From CAYWNA01 sp964459305 (GTDB lineage Bacteria > Planctomycetota > Planctomycetia > Pirellulales > Pirellulaceae): 64,000 nt of DNA. The notes beneath the pieces were generated by a model, which was not told the DNA's origin, did not search any database, and worked only from the letters and a program-made list of their open reading frames with translations. The stretch covers positions 1 to 64,000 of the forward strand of contig CAYWNA010000043.1 in NCBI GenBank assembly GCA_964459305.1, in the 5' to 3' direction. Of this stretch, positions 44,790 through 53,375 are shown in pieces (the stretch's first letter is position 1; each line of letters begins with the position of its first letter). The translations under genes and the position numbers were made by a program.

Positions 44790-46634
44790 ATGAGCGATTG
44801 GAGACTATACTCGCGGCTGATCTCCACCTGCGCGCTGGCGGCGTGCTGTTGGGCGTGTGGCTCCGCTCAATCCGCCGCGCACCCGGTCTCTGTGACGCGA
44901 GCCTACGTCTACGTATCGCGTGAACAAGCGACCGCAAAGATCCAGGTCTTCCTGGAAGACCTGTTCCTGTTTCACAACCTTAGGCCGAATGATAACGACT
45001 TCCTAGAACCGGACGTGATTCGGCGGGGAATTGAACTGCACAAGCAGTTCGTCGCCGAGCGGTTTGTCATTCGTGACGTTGCCGGAGAGGTTGTTTCAGG
45101 TCGGATTGTCGGAGTCCAGCAGTTCGACATGCCCGACGAGGGCGTGCCGCTGGCCGAACTGATGGCGCACAGCCTCACGTTCGAGTTGCAGTACGAGTTC
45201 CCCGCGCCACCCGAGTTTCTGACGATCACTCAGCGTTTCACCGATGACGAAGGCATATTGCCGTCGGAAATGAGGCTGGTCCTCAAGCAGGAAAACGCCG
45301 GGGGCACGCACATGGCCGAATTGAGGCCAGATGATGTGGAGATCGTACGGCTCAGTTGGGACCTTCCGCCGCTTTCGGCCGAGGCGTCGGCCGAGGAGCG
45401 AGAAAAATGGGTCACCAAACAAAAGGTAGAGACGCTCGGAATCACCAGTTACAGTTCCGTGTACTCCTTCCTTTACATCAACGACTACGAAGTGCGCCAC
45501 GAGATACTCATTCCGCTGTTGACGCTCGAACGGAGTGTGCTGATTGCCCGCGACGAAGACGAATTCCTGGACATCGCCGAGCAAGATGCCGCGCGACAGC
45601 AAATCGAGGCTTACTTCAGTTCCGGCAACCCGATCGAAGTGGACGGCGTCCGGTTACAGCCCATCGTCCAGCGATGCGACTTTTACGGCCTGGACTTCAG
45701 AGATTTCGCTCAACAGGCGCCGCGCAAACGCGTACCCATGGTCAGTGCGCGGGTGGGGATCATCCTTTCCTACAAGTCCACAGACCCTCCGCGAACCGTG
45801 CAACTGACGTGGAATCGATTCAATGATTGCGTGTGGGCGGTCAACACCGTGGTGTTCGCGTATGACGAGACGTCCAAGACAACTCTTACTCGTTTGGGCA
45901 GGAAAGACGTGTTCCAATGGAAAAACCCGGGACGTCCTGTTCGGCCTCGGCCCGAGGAGGTAGCCGCGGTCTTTCCTCCGCGGCCAACGCTTGCAGTACC
46001 AGTGCTTTCCCTCTGCTGTGTTGTGGTGGCGCTTGCGGCCGCGTTGGCGATGAAGTCTCGCGGGGCGGCAGTGCGACACCGGCGGTTCGCGTTGGGGGCT
46101 CTGCTTGCCTTCGCCCTTATTTCATGGCCACTCTTGCGGTGGCGGGTGCCGGATCCTTTCGCCCCGCGTTTCAAGGTGTCCGAAGAAGAATCCGAGGCAA
46201 TTTTTGCAGCGTTACACAGCGGTGTCTATCGCGCCTTCGAGTTTCATGACGAAAGCCAGGTGTACGACGCCCTCGCGACGAGCATTCAGGGAGATTTGCT
46301 GCGGGATGTCTATTTGCAGATCCAGCGGGGTCTGAAGATGCAAGAGCAAGGCGGCGCAGTTTCGCGAATTCGCGAGGTCTCCATCCTGACAGGCCAAAAC
46401 GAGCCGTTCCCCGCCAGTAGCAATGGCAAACAACGCGACAATCGCGGATTCGCTCGTCGCTGCCGATGGAACGTATCGGGAACGGTCGAACATTGGGGCC
46501 ATATCCACGAACGCACCAATCAGTACGAAGCCCTGTTCGTGGTCGAACCAGTTGCGGGCGTTTGGAAAATTAGCGAACTGTTGCTCCTGGACGAGCAGCG
46601 ACTACAATTCCAGACACGTTTGCGTGGGTTATGA
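44790..46634 (+). CDS. Exported membrane-anchored protein of unknown function
   Basis: About 614 residues from the ATG at 44790. The N-terminus is a signal sequence with several Cys (STCALAACCWACGSAQSA), possibly a lipoprotein. After AHPVSVTRAYVYVSREQATA comes a 390-residue beta-rich exported region, then two hydrophobic helices (LAVPVLSLCCVVVALAAALA, FALGALLAFALISWPLL) and a 170-residue C-terminal domain (SEEESEAIFAALHSGVYRAFEF ... VAGVWKISELLLLDEQR) that resembles NTF2-like or lipid-associated folds only loosely. No named family. Lies directly after the MBL-fold gene. Confidence 0.65.
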   Translation: MSDWRLYSRLISTCALAACCWACGSAQSAAHPVSVTRAYVYVSREQATAKIQVFLEDLFLFHNLRPNDNDFLEPDVIRRGIELHKQFVAERFVIRDVAGEVVSGRIVGVQQFDMPDEGVPLAELMAHSLTFELQYEFPAPPEFLTITQRFTDDEGILPSEMRLVLKQENAGGTHMAELRPDDVEIVRLSWDLPPLSAEASAEEREKWVTKQKVETLGITSYSSVYSFLYINDYEVRHEILIPLLTLERSVLIARDEDEFLDIAEQDAARQQIEAYFSSGNPIEVDGVRLQPIVQRCDFYGLDFRDFAQQAPRKRVPMVSARVGIILSYKSTDPPRTVQLTWNRFNDCVWAVNTVVFAYDETSKTTLTRLGRKDVFQWKNPGRPVRPRPEEVAAVFPPRPTLAVPVLSLCCVVVALAAALAMKSRGAAVRHRRFALGALLAFALISWPLLRWRVPDPFAPRFKVSEEESEAIFAALHSGVYRAFEFHDESQVYDALATSIQGDLLRDVYLQIQRGLKMQEQGGAVSRIREVSILTGQNEPFPASSNGKQRDNRGFARRCRWNVSGTVEHWGHIHERTNQYEALFVVEPVAGVWKISELLLLDEQRLQFQTRLRGL

Positions 46635-46672
46635 ATTAACGAGTTAAGGCGAGCGGCAGATGAAGATTTACC

Positions 46673-46731
46673 GTGGGATAGGCTTCCAGCCTGTCAAATA
46701 TGCGGCCTGACAGGCTGGAAGCCTATCCCAC
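46673..46731. repeat. Palindrome family C, copy 2
   Basis: Perfect 24-base arms at 46673-46696 and 46708-46731, same as at 16749-16840, with an 11-base loop. Outer sequences around 46645 and 46755 are also complementary (GGCGAGCGG against CCGCTCGCC), so this copy too is nested in a second inverted repeat. Follows the 46634 stop and may terminate transcription. Confidence 0.92.
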
Positions 46732-46776
46732 GGGTACGCGAATTTCCGCCGCTCGCCTAACACGGAGCATCCTTGC

Positions 46777-48654
46777 ATGAATCGTAGGACGACTAGAACC
46801 GTATCAGTGTCCGTTTCGCTTTTCCTGGCTGTTGCGTTTGCCCTCTTTACGACGGCCTCGGCCGCCACGAAAGCGGCGAAAGTGGAGCGTGTGGGCGAGG
46901 ATATTCGTTATCTGGCCTCCGACGAACTCGAAGGCCGCGGGCCAGGAACAAAGGGGCTGGAAAAGGCGGCCGAATACATACGCGAGCGTTTTCAGAGCCT
47001 GGGGCTCCGCGGCGCGGGTGAAGACGGATCGTTCATGCGGCCGTTTGACATTACGGTCGATACCAAGGTTGTCCCGGCAAAGACCTCGTTGGTGCTGCGC
47101 GGTCCCGATGGACTGGAGCTGAAACTGGATTTGGCAGAGGATTATCAACCTCTCGCGACGGGAGGCAGCGGGAAGACGAAGACGCAAATCGTGTTCGCGG
47201 GGTACGGCATCTCTGCTCCCAAACTCAAATACGACGACTATAAGGATGCGGATGTCGAAGGGAAAGTGCTGATCATCATTCGCCGCGAACCCCAGCAAGA
47301 TGATCCGAAGAGCGTGTTCGACGGCAAGAAAGTCACGAGCCACTCGTATATCCGCACGAAACTCCAAGCAGCGAAGAAGAACAAAGCGGCGGCGGTTCTG
47401 CTCGTGAACGACCCGTTCACGACAAAGGCGAAGAAAAAGGACCAACTCACTCCGCCCAGCGGATTCGGGACCAGAGCCGTAGGCGTGCCATTTGCGCAGG
47501 TCACGCAGGCAATCGCCAATCGGGTGTTCGAGATGTCTCCGGTCAAGTCGGGTGAGGAGAGTCTGGCAAACGTCGAGGCGATTAGTGCGAAAATCGACGA
47601 AACCGTGTCTCCTATGACGCAACCACTGGAAGGCTGGACTGCCGAGCTGGGATTTGCGTTCCAGACCGTCAAGGCCGAGGTGTCCAACGTGTTTGGTGTC
47701 GTCGAGGGTGAGGGCCCATTGGCGAACGAGACGATCGTCATCGGCGCGCATTATGATCATCTCGGCTACGGCCCCTTTGGATCGCGCCGGCCCAACGAGC
47801 GGGCGATTCACAACGGGGCAGACGACAACGCTACCGGGACGGCGGCCGTTATGGAGTTGGCCAGGCGCTTTGCCGAACGCGAAGAAAAGCCCGCGCGCCG
47901 GTTGGTGTTCATTGCCTTTACCGCGGAGGAACGCGGAATCATCGGCAGCAACCGCTACGTCGAAAAACCTCTGTTTGACCTGAAAAACACCGTTGCCATG
48001 ATCAACTTCGACATGATCGGCAATCTGCGCGAAGACGGACTGCTGCTGGGCGGCGTCCGCACGGGAAAGGAGTTTGCGTCGCTGGTGGAGGGCATCAGTG
48101 AGGGCGGCGAGTTGAAAGTGAAAACCACCGGCCCGCTGGGTGGCAGTGACCATCTGGGCTTCTACCGCAAAGGCGTTCCCGTGTTGTTCTTCTTCACGGG
48201 AATGACCAAGCTGTACCACACGCCGGATGACGACTTTGAGACGATCAACGTCGAAGGCGTCGTGAAGACGATTGATTTCGCCGAACGCGTGCTGGCCCAA
48301 GTGGCCGGAATGCCCAAGCGTCCCGAGTTCGTGAAAACGGCGCGAACCGGACATGCAGGCGGAGGCGGAGGTGGAGCCATGGCGTATCTCGGCGTCGTTC
48401 CCGATTATGGCGGGGGCGAGGGAGGCGGCCTGCGTCTCACGGACGTCAATGCGGATTCACCCGCTGGCAAGGGCGGTCTGAAAGGCGGCGACGTGATCAT
48501 CAAGTTCGCAGATATCGATGTCGTCGACATTCAAGACTTAGCGTCCGGACTGCGGAAATACAAAGCGGGTCGAAAGATCGATATCATCGTTCGTCGCGAC
48601 GATGCCGAAAGAACCTTCAATATCACACTCGGCGAACCGCGTAGCGCTCCGTGA
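46777..48654 (+). CDS. M28 family aminopeptidase with PA and PDZ domains
   Basis: About 625 residues, GGAG eight bases upstream of the ATG. Signal peptide SVSLFLAVAFALFTTASAA. A PA-like insert (IVFAGYGISAPKLKYDDY, VLLVNDPF) precedes the two-zinc peptidase core: IGAHYDHLGYG, HNGADDNATGTAAVMELA, FTAEERGIIGS, INFDMIGN and the last ligand in YHTPDDDFETI. The C-terminal 100 residues form a PDZ domain (YLGVVPDYGGG, GLKGGDVIIKFADIDV). Secreted protease for peptide uptake or protein turnover; family-level confidence is high. Convergent with the efflux operon. Confidence 0.92.
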   Translation: MNRRTTRTVSVSVSLFLAVAFALFTTASAATKAAKVERVGEDIRYLASDELEGRGPGTKGLEKAAEYIRERFQSLGLRGAGEDGSFMRPFDITVDTKVVPAKTSLVLRGPDGLELKLDLAEDYQPLATGGSGKTKTQIVFAGYGISAPKLKYDDYKDADVEGKVLIIIRREPQQDDPKSVFDGKKVTSHSYIRTKLQAAKKNKAAAVLLVNDPFTTKAKKKDQLTPPSGFGTRAVGVPFAQVTQAIANRVFEMSPVKSGEESLANVEAISAKIDETVSPMTQPLEGWTAELGFAFQTVKAEVSNVFGVVEGEGPLANETIVIGAHYDHLGYGPFGSRRPNERAIHNGADDNATGTAAVMELARRFAEREEKPARRLVFIAFTAEERGIIGSNRYVEKPLFDLKNTVAMINFDMIGNLREDGLLLGGVRTGKEFASLVEGISEGGELKVKTTGPLGGSDHLGFYRKGVPVLFFFTGMTKLYHTPDDDFETINVEGVVKTIDFAERVLAQVAGMPKRPEFVKTARTGHAGGGGGGAMAYLGVVPDYGGGEGGGLRLTDVNADSPAGKGGLKGGDVIIKFADIDVVDIQDLASGLRKYKAGRKIDIIVRRDDAERTFNITLGEPRSAP

Positions 48655-48670
48655 CGCCGAGCCCATCGAG

Positions 48671-49810
48671 TCAGGCCGTCCGCAGAGCTGGTACGATTTC
48701 GGTGCGTGCTGCGTGCAGTGCGGGTGCGAGCCCTGCGAAGAGGCCGGTGGCCATGGCAACTGCCACACCGGTTGCCGCCAAACGGAACGATGGGGTAAAG
48801 GCGATTGTTACCGCCTCGGCTCCGACCGAGAGGCTGCTGAACTTGAGCACGGCCATAGCCATCCCGACGCCAATTGCCCCACCAGCCGCGCTCAGCAGGA
48901 TGCTCTCGGTCAGGACCAGGCGAAAGACCCGTGCGCCGGAGAAGCCGATGGTTTGCAGCACGGCGTGCTCTTTGATGCGGTCCTGAACGGACATCACCGT
49001 GGTCGTTGCCACCAGGGCCAGTATGAGGCCGACACAGGCGTAGCCGAGATAATGTGCCATTTCGATCAGTTGCGTCAGGTCGCCAAGGCTCTTGGCTTGA
49101 AAGATGCCTTTGGGACGAGTGACGGTTTCCACCGGACCGCCCCGGAACAGATTGTCGATCTCTTTGCATTTGGCATCCGGATCCACGCCTTCGTCTAGCA
49201 GGACCTCAACTTGTGTTACCGTACCGACCAGGTTCATCCCCCTGGCCCGTTGCAGGAATTCCAGGTGCGAGTAGATATAGTTCTCTTCGGCCGGGTCGTC
49301 GCTCTTGTAGACGCCTGCCACGTTGACACTGAAATCGCCGATCGAAAACTTGTCGCCGGTCTTGATCCCTCGGCGATTGGCGACCGCTCGCCCTATGACA
49401 GCAGCGTCTTGATGCTGCTCGAATTCCGACCAGTTGCCGGATACCAGCTGAAAATCGCGGGCGTTGCGAAGGTCCGCCGGTGGCACCCCGTAGAATACAA
49501 CGACATCGAGGCTCGCTCGACAGTTGTTCGTAAAAACCTGCAGCGGCATAACTTCCCGCACACCGTCCAAACGTGCAATCTGCCGGTCATAATCCTGCGG
49601 TAGATGGCTGGTTGCCGGGCAGAATTTACTGGCTTGAAAGACGATCAGCGAACCCTTGCTTTCCTGCCGCCGTCGCAGGTCGTTCATCCCCTCCTGGACG
49701 GCGCCAACAAAACAAAACACGAACAGGGCAACGGCGGAACCGCTGACTGTCAGGATGGTGCGCGAACGATGTCGCCAGAGCGTTTTCAGTATGTAAGGAA
49801 TGAATTTCAT
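48671..49810 (-). CDS. ABC transporter permease, FtsX/MacB type (first of two)
   Basis: About 379 residues with the MacB/LolE pattern: one N-terminal membrane helix (RTILTVSGSAVALFVFCFVGAV), a large periplasmic domain (residues 45-250) with VMPLQVFTNNCRASLDVV and VNVAGVYKS, and three C-terminal helices with the FtsX signature VLQTIGFSGARVFRLVLTESILL. It is the last gene of the leftward efflux operon, separated from the ATPase gene by the four-helix-bundle gene. Likely pairs with the second permease (53376-54542) and the ATPase. Confidence 0.88.
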   Translation of the reverse strand: MKFIPYILKTLWRHRSRTILTVSGSAVALFVFCFVGAVQEGMNDLRRRQESKGSLIVFQASKFCPATSHLPQDYDRQIARLDGVREVMPLQVFTNNCRASLDVVVFYGVPPADLRNARDFQLVSGNWSEFEQHQDAAVIGRAVANRRGIKTGDKFSIGDFSVNVAGVYKSDDPAEENYIYSHLEFLQRARGMNLVGTVTQVEVLLDEGVDPDAKCKEIDNLFRGGPVETVTRPKGIFQAKSLGDLTQLIEMAHYLGYACVGLILALVATTTVMSVQDRIKEHAVLQTIGFSGARVFRLVLTESILLSAAGGAIGVGMAMAVLKFSSLSVGAEAVTIAFTPSFRLAATGVAVAMATGLFAGLAPALHAARTEIVPALRTA

Positions 49811-49932
49811 GAGTTTAGAGTCCAGAGCCGAGAGTCAAGAGTTGACAGTATGCGTCGCGAGTCTCGAATTGTGTACCCATCTGAACTCCGGACTCTCGTC
49901 TCTTTCCACTTGCCCTTGGACTGTCCAAGAGG

Positions 49933-50289
49933 TCATTCGCGCAGCAGACTGGCTTTCAGACCGCTGAGCATTCGGGCTAGTTCTTCCGCTTGTTCGTACA
50001 GTTTGACACGAGTCTTGAGTGGCACGAACGATTGTTGCGTCGCGATATGAAGCTCTGAGACAACTTCCAAAACAGAGCTGTATGCGATTTCCACGAAACG
50101 GGCGAAGTCCTTGTTGGACGATCTACCGCTTCCTTCAGCAATGTTGGATGAGATCGAGACGGACGCTCGGCGTATCTGACTCGTCAACCCAAACCTCTCC
50201 TCAGATGGAAACGTTCGTGTGACTTCATAGACATCATTGGCGAAGTTGACCGCTTTCTGCCATACATCCAGCTTCTCAAACCGAAACAT
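49933..50289 (-). CDS. Four-helix-bundle protein (S23/IVS-encoded family)
   Basis: About 118 residues. Typical features: FEKLDVWQKAVNFANDVY at the start, FPSEERFGLTSQIRRASVSISSNIAEGSGR in the middle and FVEIAYSSVLEVVSELHIA, the signature of the small 23S-intervening-sequence-type family found in many bacteria with unknown function. It sits between the ATPase and a permease of an efflux operon. On both sides are short repeats based on CTCTCGACT (50335-50397) and GAGAGTC (49825-49870), so it may be a small mobile insert. No ribosome site of note. Confidence 0.88.
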   Translation of the reverse strand: MFRFEKLDVWQKAVNFANDVYEVTRTFPSEERFGLTSQIRRASVSISSNIAEGSGRSSNKDFARFVEIAYSSVLEVVSELHIATQQSFVPLKTRVKLYEQAEELARMLSGLKASLLRE

Positions 50290-50334
50290 CGCTGATCTCC
50301 CCATTCTTGATTCATATTGTGGAAACCGATGACG

Positions 50335-50397
50335 CTCTCCTCTTACCTCTCAACTCTCAACTCTCACCTCTCGACTCTCGACTCTCGACTCTCACCT
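50335..50397. repeat. Short tandem 9-bp repeats next to the four-helix-bundle gene
   Basis: Around six units of about nine bases (CTCTCAACT, CTCTCACCT, CTCTCGACT). Related but inverted-looking GAGAGTCAAGAGTTGAC lies at 49831-49847 on the other side of the gene, and a single GAGTCGAGA at 53346. Confidence 0.8.
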
Positions 50398-50402
50398 CCG
50401 AA

Positions 50403-51131
50403 CTAAACTGCCGATTCGCCGACTTCGGGGAAGACGGCGGGTTGAAAACCCATTCCGCCGGTCTGTACCAGTTTGCCGTGATTCAAACGAAACTGCCGAT
50501 CGGCAATCTCGGCGGCGGCAGTGTCGTGAGTGACCATCAGCAGCGTGACGTTCAATTGTTCGTTCAGCCGCTTCAACAACTCCAGGATTTGCCCCGATGT
50601 GTGTGGGTCAAGATCGCCGGTGGGTTCGTCGGCCACAACAACCTTCGGATGAGCGACGATGGCTCGTGCGATGCCTACTCGCTGTTCCTGTCCACCGGAC
50701 ATCTGCCGTGGATAGTGATCGGCCCGGTCCAGCAAATCGACAGCCTCCAACGCAACCTCGATTCGTCGTCGGCGCTCGCTGCGAGGCATCGATAGCAGCA
50801 ACAGCGGCAATTCGATGTTCTCGTAAGCCGTTAGCACCGGAATGAGATTGTGCGACTGAAAAATGTATCCCATGTTGGCCGCTCGCCACTTTGCCAACCG
50901 CGAGCGGGACAGTCGCGTGATCTCAGTGCCGTCGATGACCACGTTGCCGCTGTCAGGACGGTCGATGCTGGCGATCAGATTCAGCAGCGTGGACTTGCCG
51001 GTGCCGCTAGATCCCATCAGCGAGATGAACTCGCCCAACTCGATGTTCAGCGACACCTCGTCCAGCGGCGTGATCGTTTCGCCGCCTTTGTGATATCGCT
51101 TCGTAACGTTCCTGATTTCGACGAGTTTCAT
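50403..51131 (-). CDS. ABC transporter ATP-binding protein (MacB/LolD type)
   Basis: About 242 residues. Walker A GSSGTGKST near residue 40, Q-loop FQSHNLIPVLTAYENIELPL, signature MSGGQEQRVGIARA (Met instead of Leu at the first position), Walker B VVVADEPTGDLD and switch His in MVTHD. This is the LolD/MacB branch, which powers FtsX-type permeases. Its ATG overlaps the stop of the adaptor gene by four bases. Works with the two permeases, the adaptor and TolC in a tripartite pump. Confidence 0.93.
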   Translation of the reverse strand: MKLVEIRNVTKRYHKGGETITPLDEVSLNIELGEFISLMGSSGTGKSTLLNLIASIDRPDSGNVVIDGTEITRLSRSRLAKWRAANMGYIFQSHNLIPVLTAYENIELPLLLLSMPRSERRRRIEVALEAVDLLDRADHYPRQMSGGQEQRVGIARAIVAHPKVVVADEPTGDLDPHTSGQILELLKRLNEQLNVTLLMVTHDTAAAEIADRQFRLNHGKLVQTGGMGFQPAVFPEVGESAV

Positions 51132-52738
51132 TGTTGATTCTCTCCAGCGGGCGCGGCGCTGGATGTGGCGCCGCCCTTAGGAATCATGTTATCCAAACCA
51201 AGCGACGAGTCCTCGCCGGTGACCGTGATGCGGTCGCCGTCACGTAAGCCTTCGATTCCACTGACGATAATGCGGCTGGATACAGCCAGACCGTTGATGA
51301 TTTCAACCATGCCGTGCGAACCGGCAGCACCCGTCTGAACGCTCGTTTTTCGAGCAACGCCTTCGGATTGATCGGCAATCCAGACGAACGCCCCACTGTC
51401 ACCCTGCCGGATCAGTTGCTGTGGGATGTACAGCTGCAACTCCTGCGAGAGTTCGGATGTCTGGTCCGGCCGCTTCGGGGCAAGGAACGTCACATCCACC
51501 AGCATCTCCGGTTTGAACACGGGCGGCGGCGACGGGATAGCGACTTTGACTTGCAGTGTGTTCTTCTGGATGTCAGCCTCGGAACTGACGAACAGCACTT
51601 GCCCGGTCAACGGTGACGTCAGCGCCGGGTTTTCGATCCGGACTGGCTGGCCGAGCGTGACGCTGGGGATGTCCTCAAAACGAACATCGGCACGGGCCTG
51701 CAATCTATCGGGTCGGTACATCGTCACGACCGTGCTGCCATCGTGTCCGTGCATCTCTCGCATGCCGCCTCCGACGTGCGAGCCAGGGTGGCCGACCAAG
51801 TTGTAGACACGGCCGTCGATCGGAGCACGGACGGTCATTCGGTCCAGTCGCAGCCTTGCTTCGGCCAAAGCGACACCGGCCTGTTCGACGCGGGCCATGG
51901 CGGCTTTAACCTGGGCTTCCGATTCGTCCTTCGCCTTGATCTCGTCGGCCAACAGGTCGAGTTGTTTCTTCAAAGCGTCCCGTCGCTGGACCAGTGCTGC
52001 CCTTTCCTTCTCCAGCGAGTCGCGTTGGTCGACCAGGCCTTCCACCATGGCCTTGGCTGATTCAAGCACGCCTCTCGCCCGGTCGATTTCGACACCCGCC
52101 ACGACACCTCTTGCCGCAAACTTGCTATCGTATTCCTTCTGTGCAGCGTCGCGCTCGGCCTCGGCCTGTCGCACGTCGAAGGGCAGCTTCTTCAATTGGG
52201 TTTGGATCTTGGCCAAGGTCGCTTCTGCTTCGCCAAGTGCAGCCTGGAGGTGAACAGGTTGTTCCATTCGAGTCACTGCTGCCTGGCGAGTCGCCGCCGC
52301 TTCTTCCAGTTCTGCTTCACGGAGCTTCAAGTCCGCCTGTGCGCGGTCGTATGCCAGTTTCGCATCGTCTTTCACAAGCTCGGCCACCGGCTCTCCCGCT
52401 TTGACTTGCTGGTCTTCCACAACGAGCAACCGCTCCACGACACCCGACGCCAGCGCCGCGACTCCCACGGGCGTCGGTCGAGGTTCGATCCAGCCAGCCG
52501 CTTTGAATAGCGGCGTGCCTTCCTGCCGCACTTCGGCGTGAGTGGAGAACACGGGAACCACCGTGACCTGCCGCGGCGGGAACACGATATCCCATGACGC
52601 CCACACTACCAGCGACAGGAAGCCCAGTATCAGCACCCCCGGCAGCACGTAGCGGGTCAGCACATGCCGCCGAGTGCTGACTTTGGGCTGACCTGTGCCG
52701 CCACGGTCAATCGCGAGTTGTCGAAGATCAACGGACAT
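51128..52738 (-). CDS. Efflux pump periplasmic adaptor (HlyD/RND-type membrane fusion protein)
   Basis: About 536 residues. N-terminal membrane anchor (YVLPGVLILGFLSLVVWASW), first lipoyl half VAALASGVVERLLVVEDQQV, a long coiled coil (residues 120-300, KLREAELEEAAATRQAAV), second lipoyl half MTVRAPIDGRVYNLVG, and beta-barrel and membrane-proximal domains (PALTSPLTGQVLFVSSEA). GGGMREMHGHDGS near residue 345 is a small His/Met-rich patch. The long coiled coil fits bridging to a TolC partner such as the protein at 55350-56768. It lies two bases after the lipoprotein gene and overlaps the ATPase gene. Confidence 0.9.
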   Translation of the reverse strand: MSVDLRQLAIDRGGTGQPKVSTRRHVLTRYVLPGVLILGFLSLVVWASWDIVFPPRQVTVVPVFSTHAEVRQEGTPLFKAAGWIEPRPTPVGVAALASGVVERLLVVEDQQVKAGEPVAELVKDDAKLAYDRAQADLKLREAELEEAAATRQAAVTRMEQPVHLQAALGEAEATLAKIQTQLKKLPFDVRQAEAERDAAQKEYDSKFAARGVVAGVEIDRARGVLESAKAMVEGLVDQRDSLEKERAALVQRRDALKKQLDLLADEIKAKDESEAQVKAAMARVEQAGVALAEARLRLDRMTVRAPIDGRVYNLVGHPGSHVGGGMREMHGHDGSTVVTMYRPDRLQARADVRFEDIPSVTLGQPVRIENPALTSPLTGQVLFVSSEADIQKNTLQVKVAIPSPPPVFKPEMLVDVTFLAPKRPDQTSELSQELQLYIPQQLIRQGDSGAFVWIADQSEGVARKTSVQTGAAGSHGMVEIINGLAVSSRIIVSGIEGLRDGDRITVTGEDSSLGLDNMIPKGGATSSAAPAGENQQ

Positions 52739-52740
52739 GA

Positions 52741-53301
52741 TTACATGCTCTTTATATACACGCCGCTGGCCAGCACCGTTAGATTGCCTGCATCGTCGCG
52801 TTTGGCTTTGCCTTTCACGACGACCGTCGACAGTTCTTTCACATCCAGTAGGGCACGCGCGTCGGCTTTGATAACTTGGCCCTCCTCGTCAACGATCGTC
52901 ACCAGTGCCATCGATGTGGGCAGTTTGTCGGTCTCGCAGCAGTAGTCCCACGGTACAGGGCAATCGTCGCCGGGGATGTCACTGCATGCTCTGAGCGACG
53001 GATCGACAATCGAAAACGCCGCTCGTCCCTCGACCCACGGGTTCTCGCCGCCGCCGATGCGTCCGAGGATGACGATGTCTTGGTCATCCTGAACCGCGTC
53101 GCGGGCCGCAATGACATTGTGGGCGCCGTCAGGCTCGGCACTTAAGGCATACACTGAGGCGTCTATACCATCGGGCAGACTAAAGGTCTGTGGCGTTTGT
53201 GGTGTGTGGTTGTGTGCATGTCCGTGTTTGGCTTGCTCGTGCTGGCAACCGGCAACGGCGATCAACATGAGCAAAGTCGGTACGATCATCTTGGGTTTCA
53301 T
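52741..53301 (-). CDS. His-rich lipoprotein of efflux operon
   Basis: About 186 residues from an ATG with AAAGGA upstream. Lipoprotein signal LLMLIAVAGC followed by a His-rich stretch KHGHAHNHTP, then a small domain with GRIGGGENPWVEGRAAFSI, CSDIPGDDCPVPWDYCC (four Cys close together) and VKELSTVVVKGKAKRD, an OB-like strand pattern. Similar proteins accompany metal-efflux or MacB-like genes in planctomycetes, from general familiarity. Location between permease and adaptor genes suggests a periplasmic metal-sensing or metal-binding part of the pump. Confidence 0.7.
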   Translation of the reverse strand: MKPKMIVPTLLMLIAVAGCQHEQAKHGHAHNHTPQTPQTFSLPDGIDASVYALSAEPDGAHNVIAARDAVQDDQDIVILGRIGGGENPWVEGRAAFSIVDPSLRACSDIPGDDCPVPWDYCCETDKLPTSMALVTIVDEEGQVIKADARALLDVKELSTVVVKGKAKRDDAGNLTVLASGVYIKSM

Positions 53302-53375
53302 TTCAGAGTCCTTTGTGAATTCAACGAACATCATGTTTTGGTTCTAGAGTCGAGAAGATTCTATTAACTCCCAAC

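Noticed and set aside
46804..48354. Minus-strand open frame of about 516 codons
   Set aside because: Antisense of the M28 peptidase gene, whose zinc ligands are all present on the plus strand.
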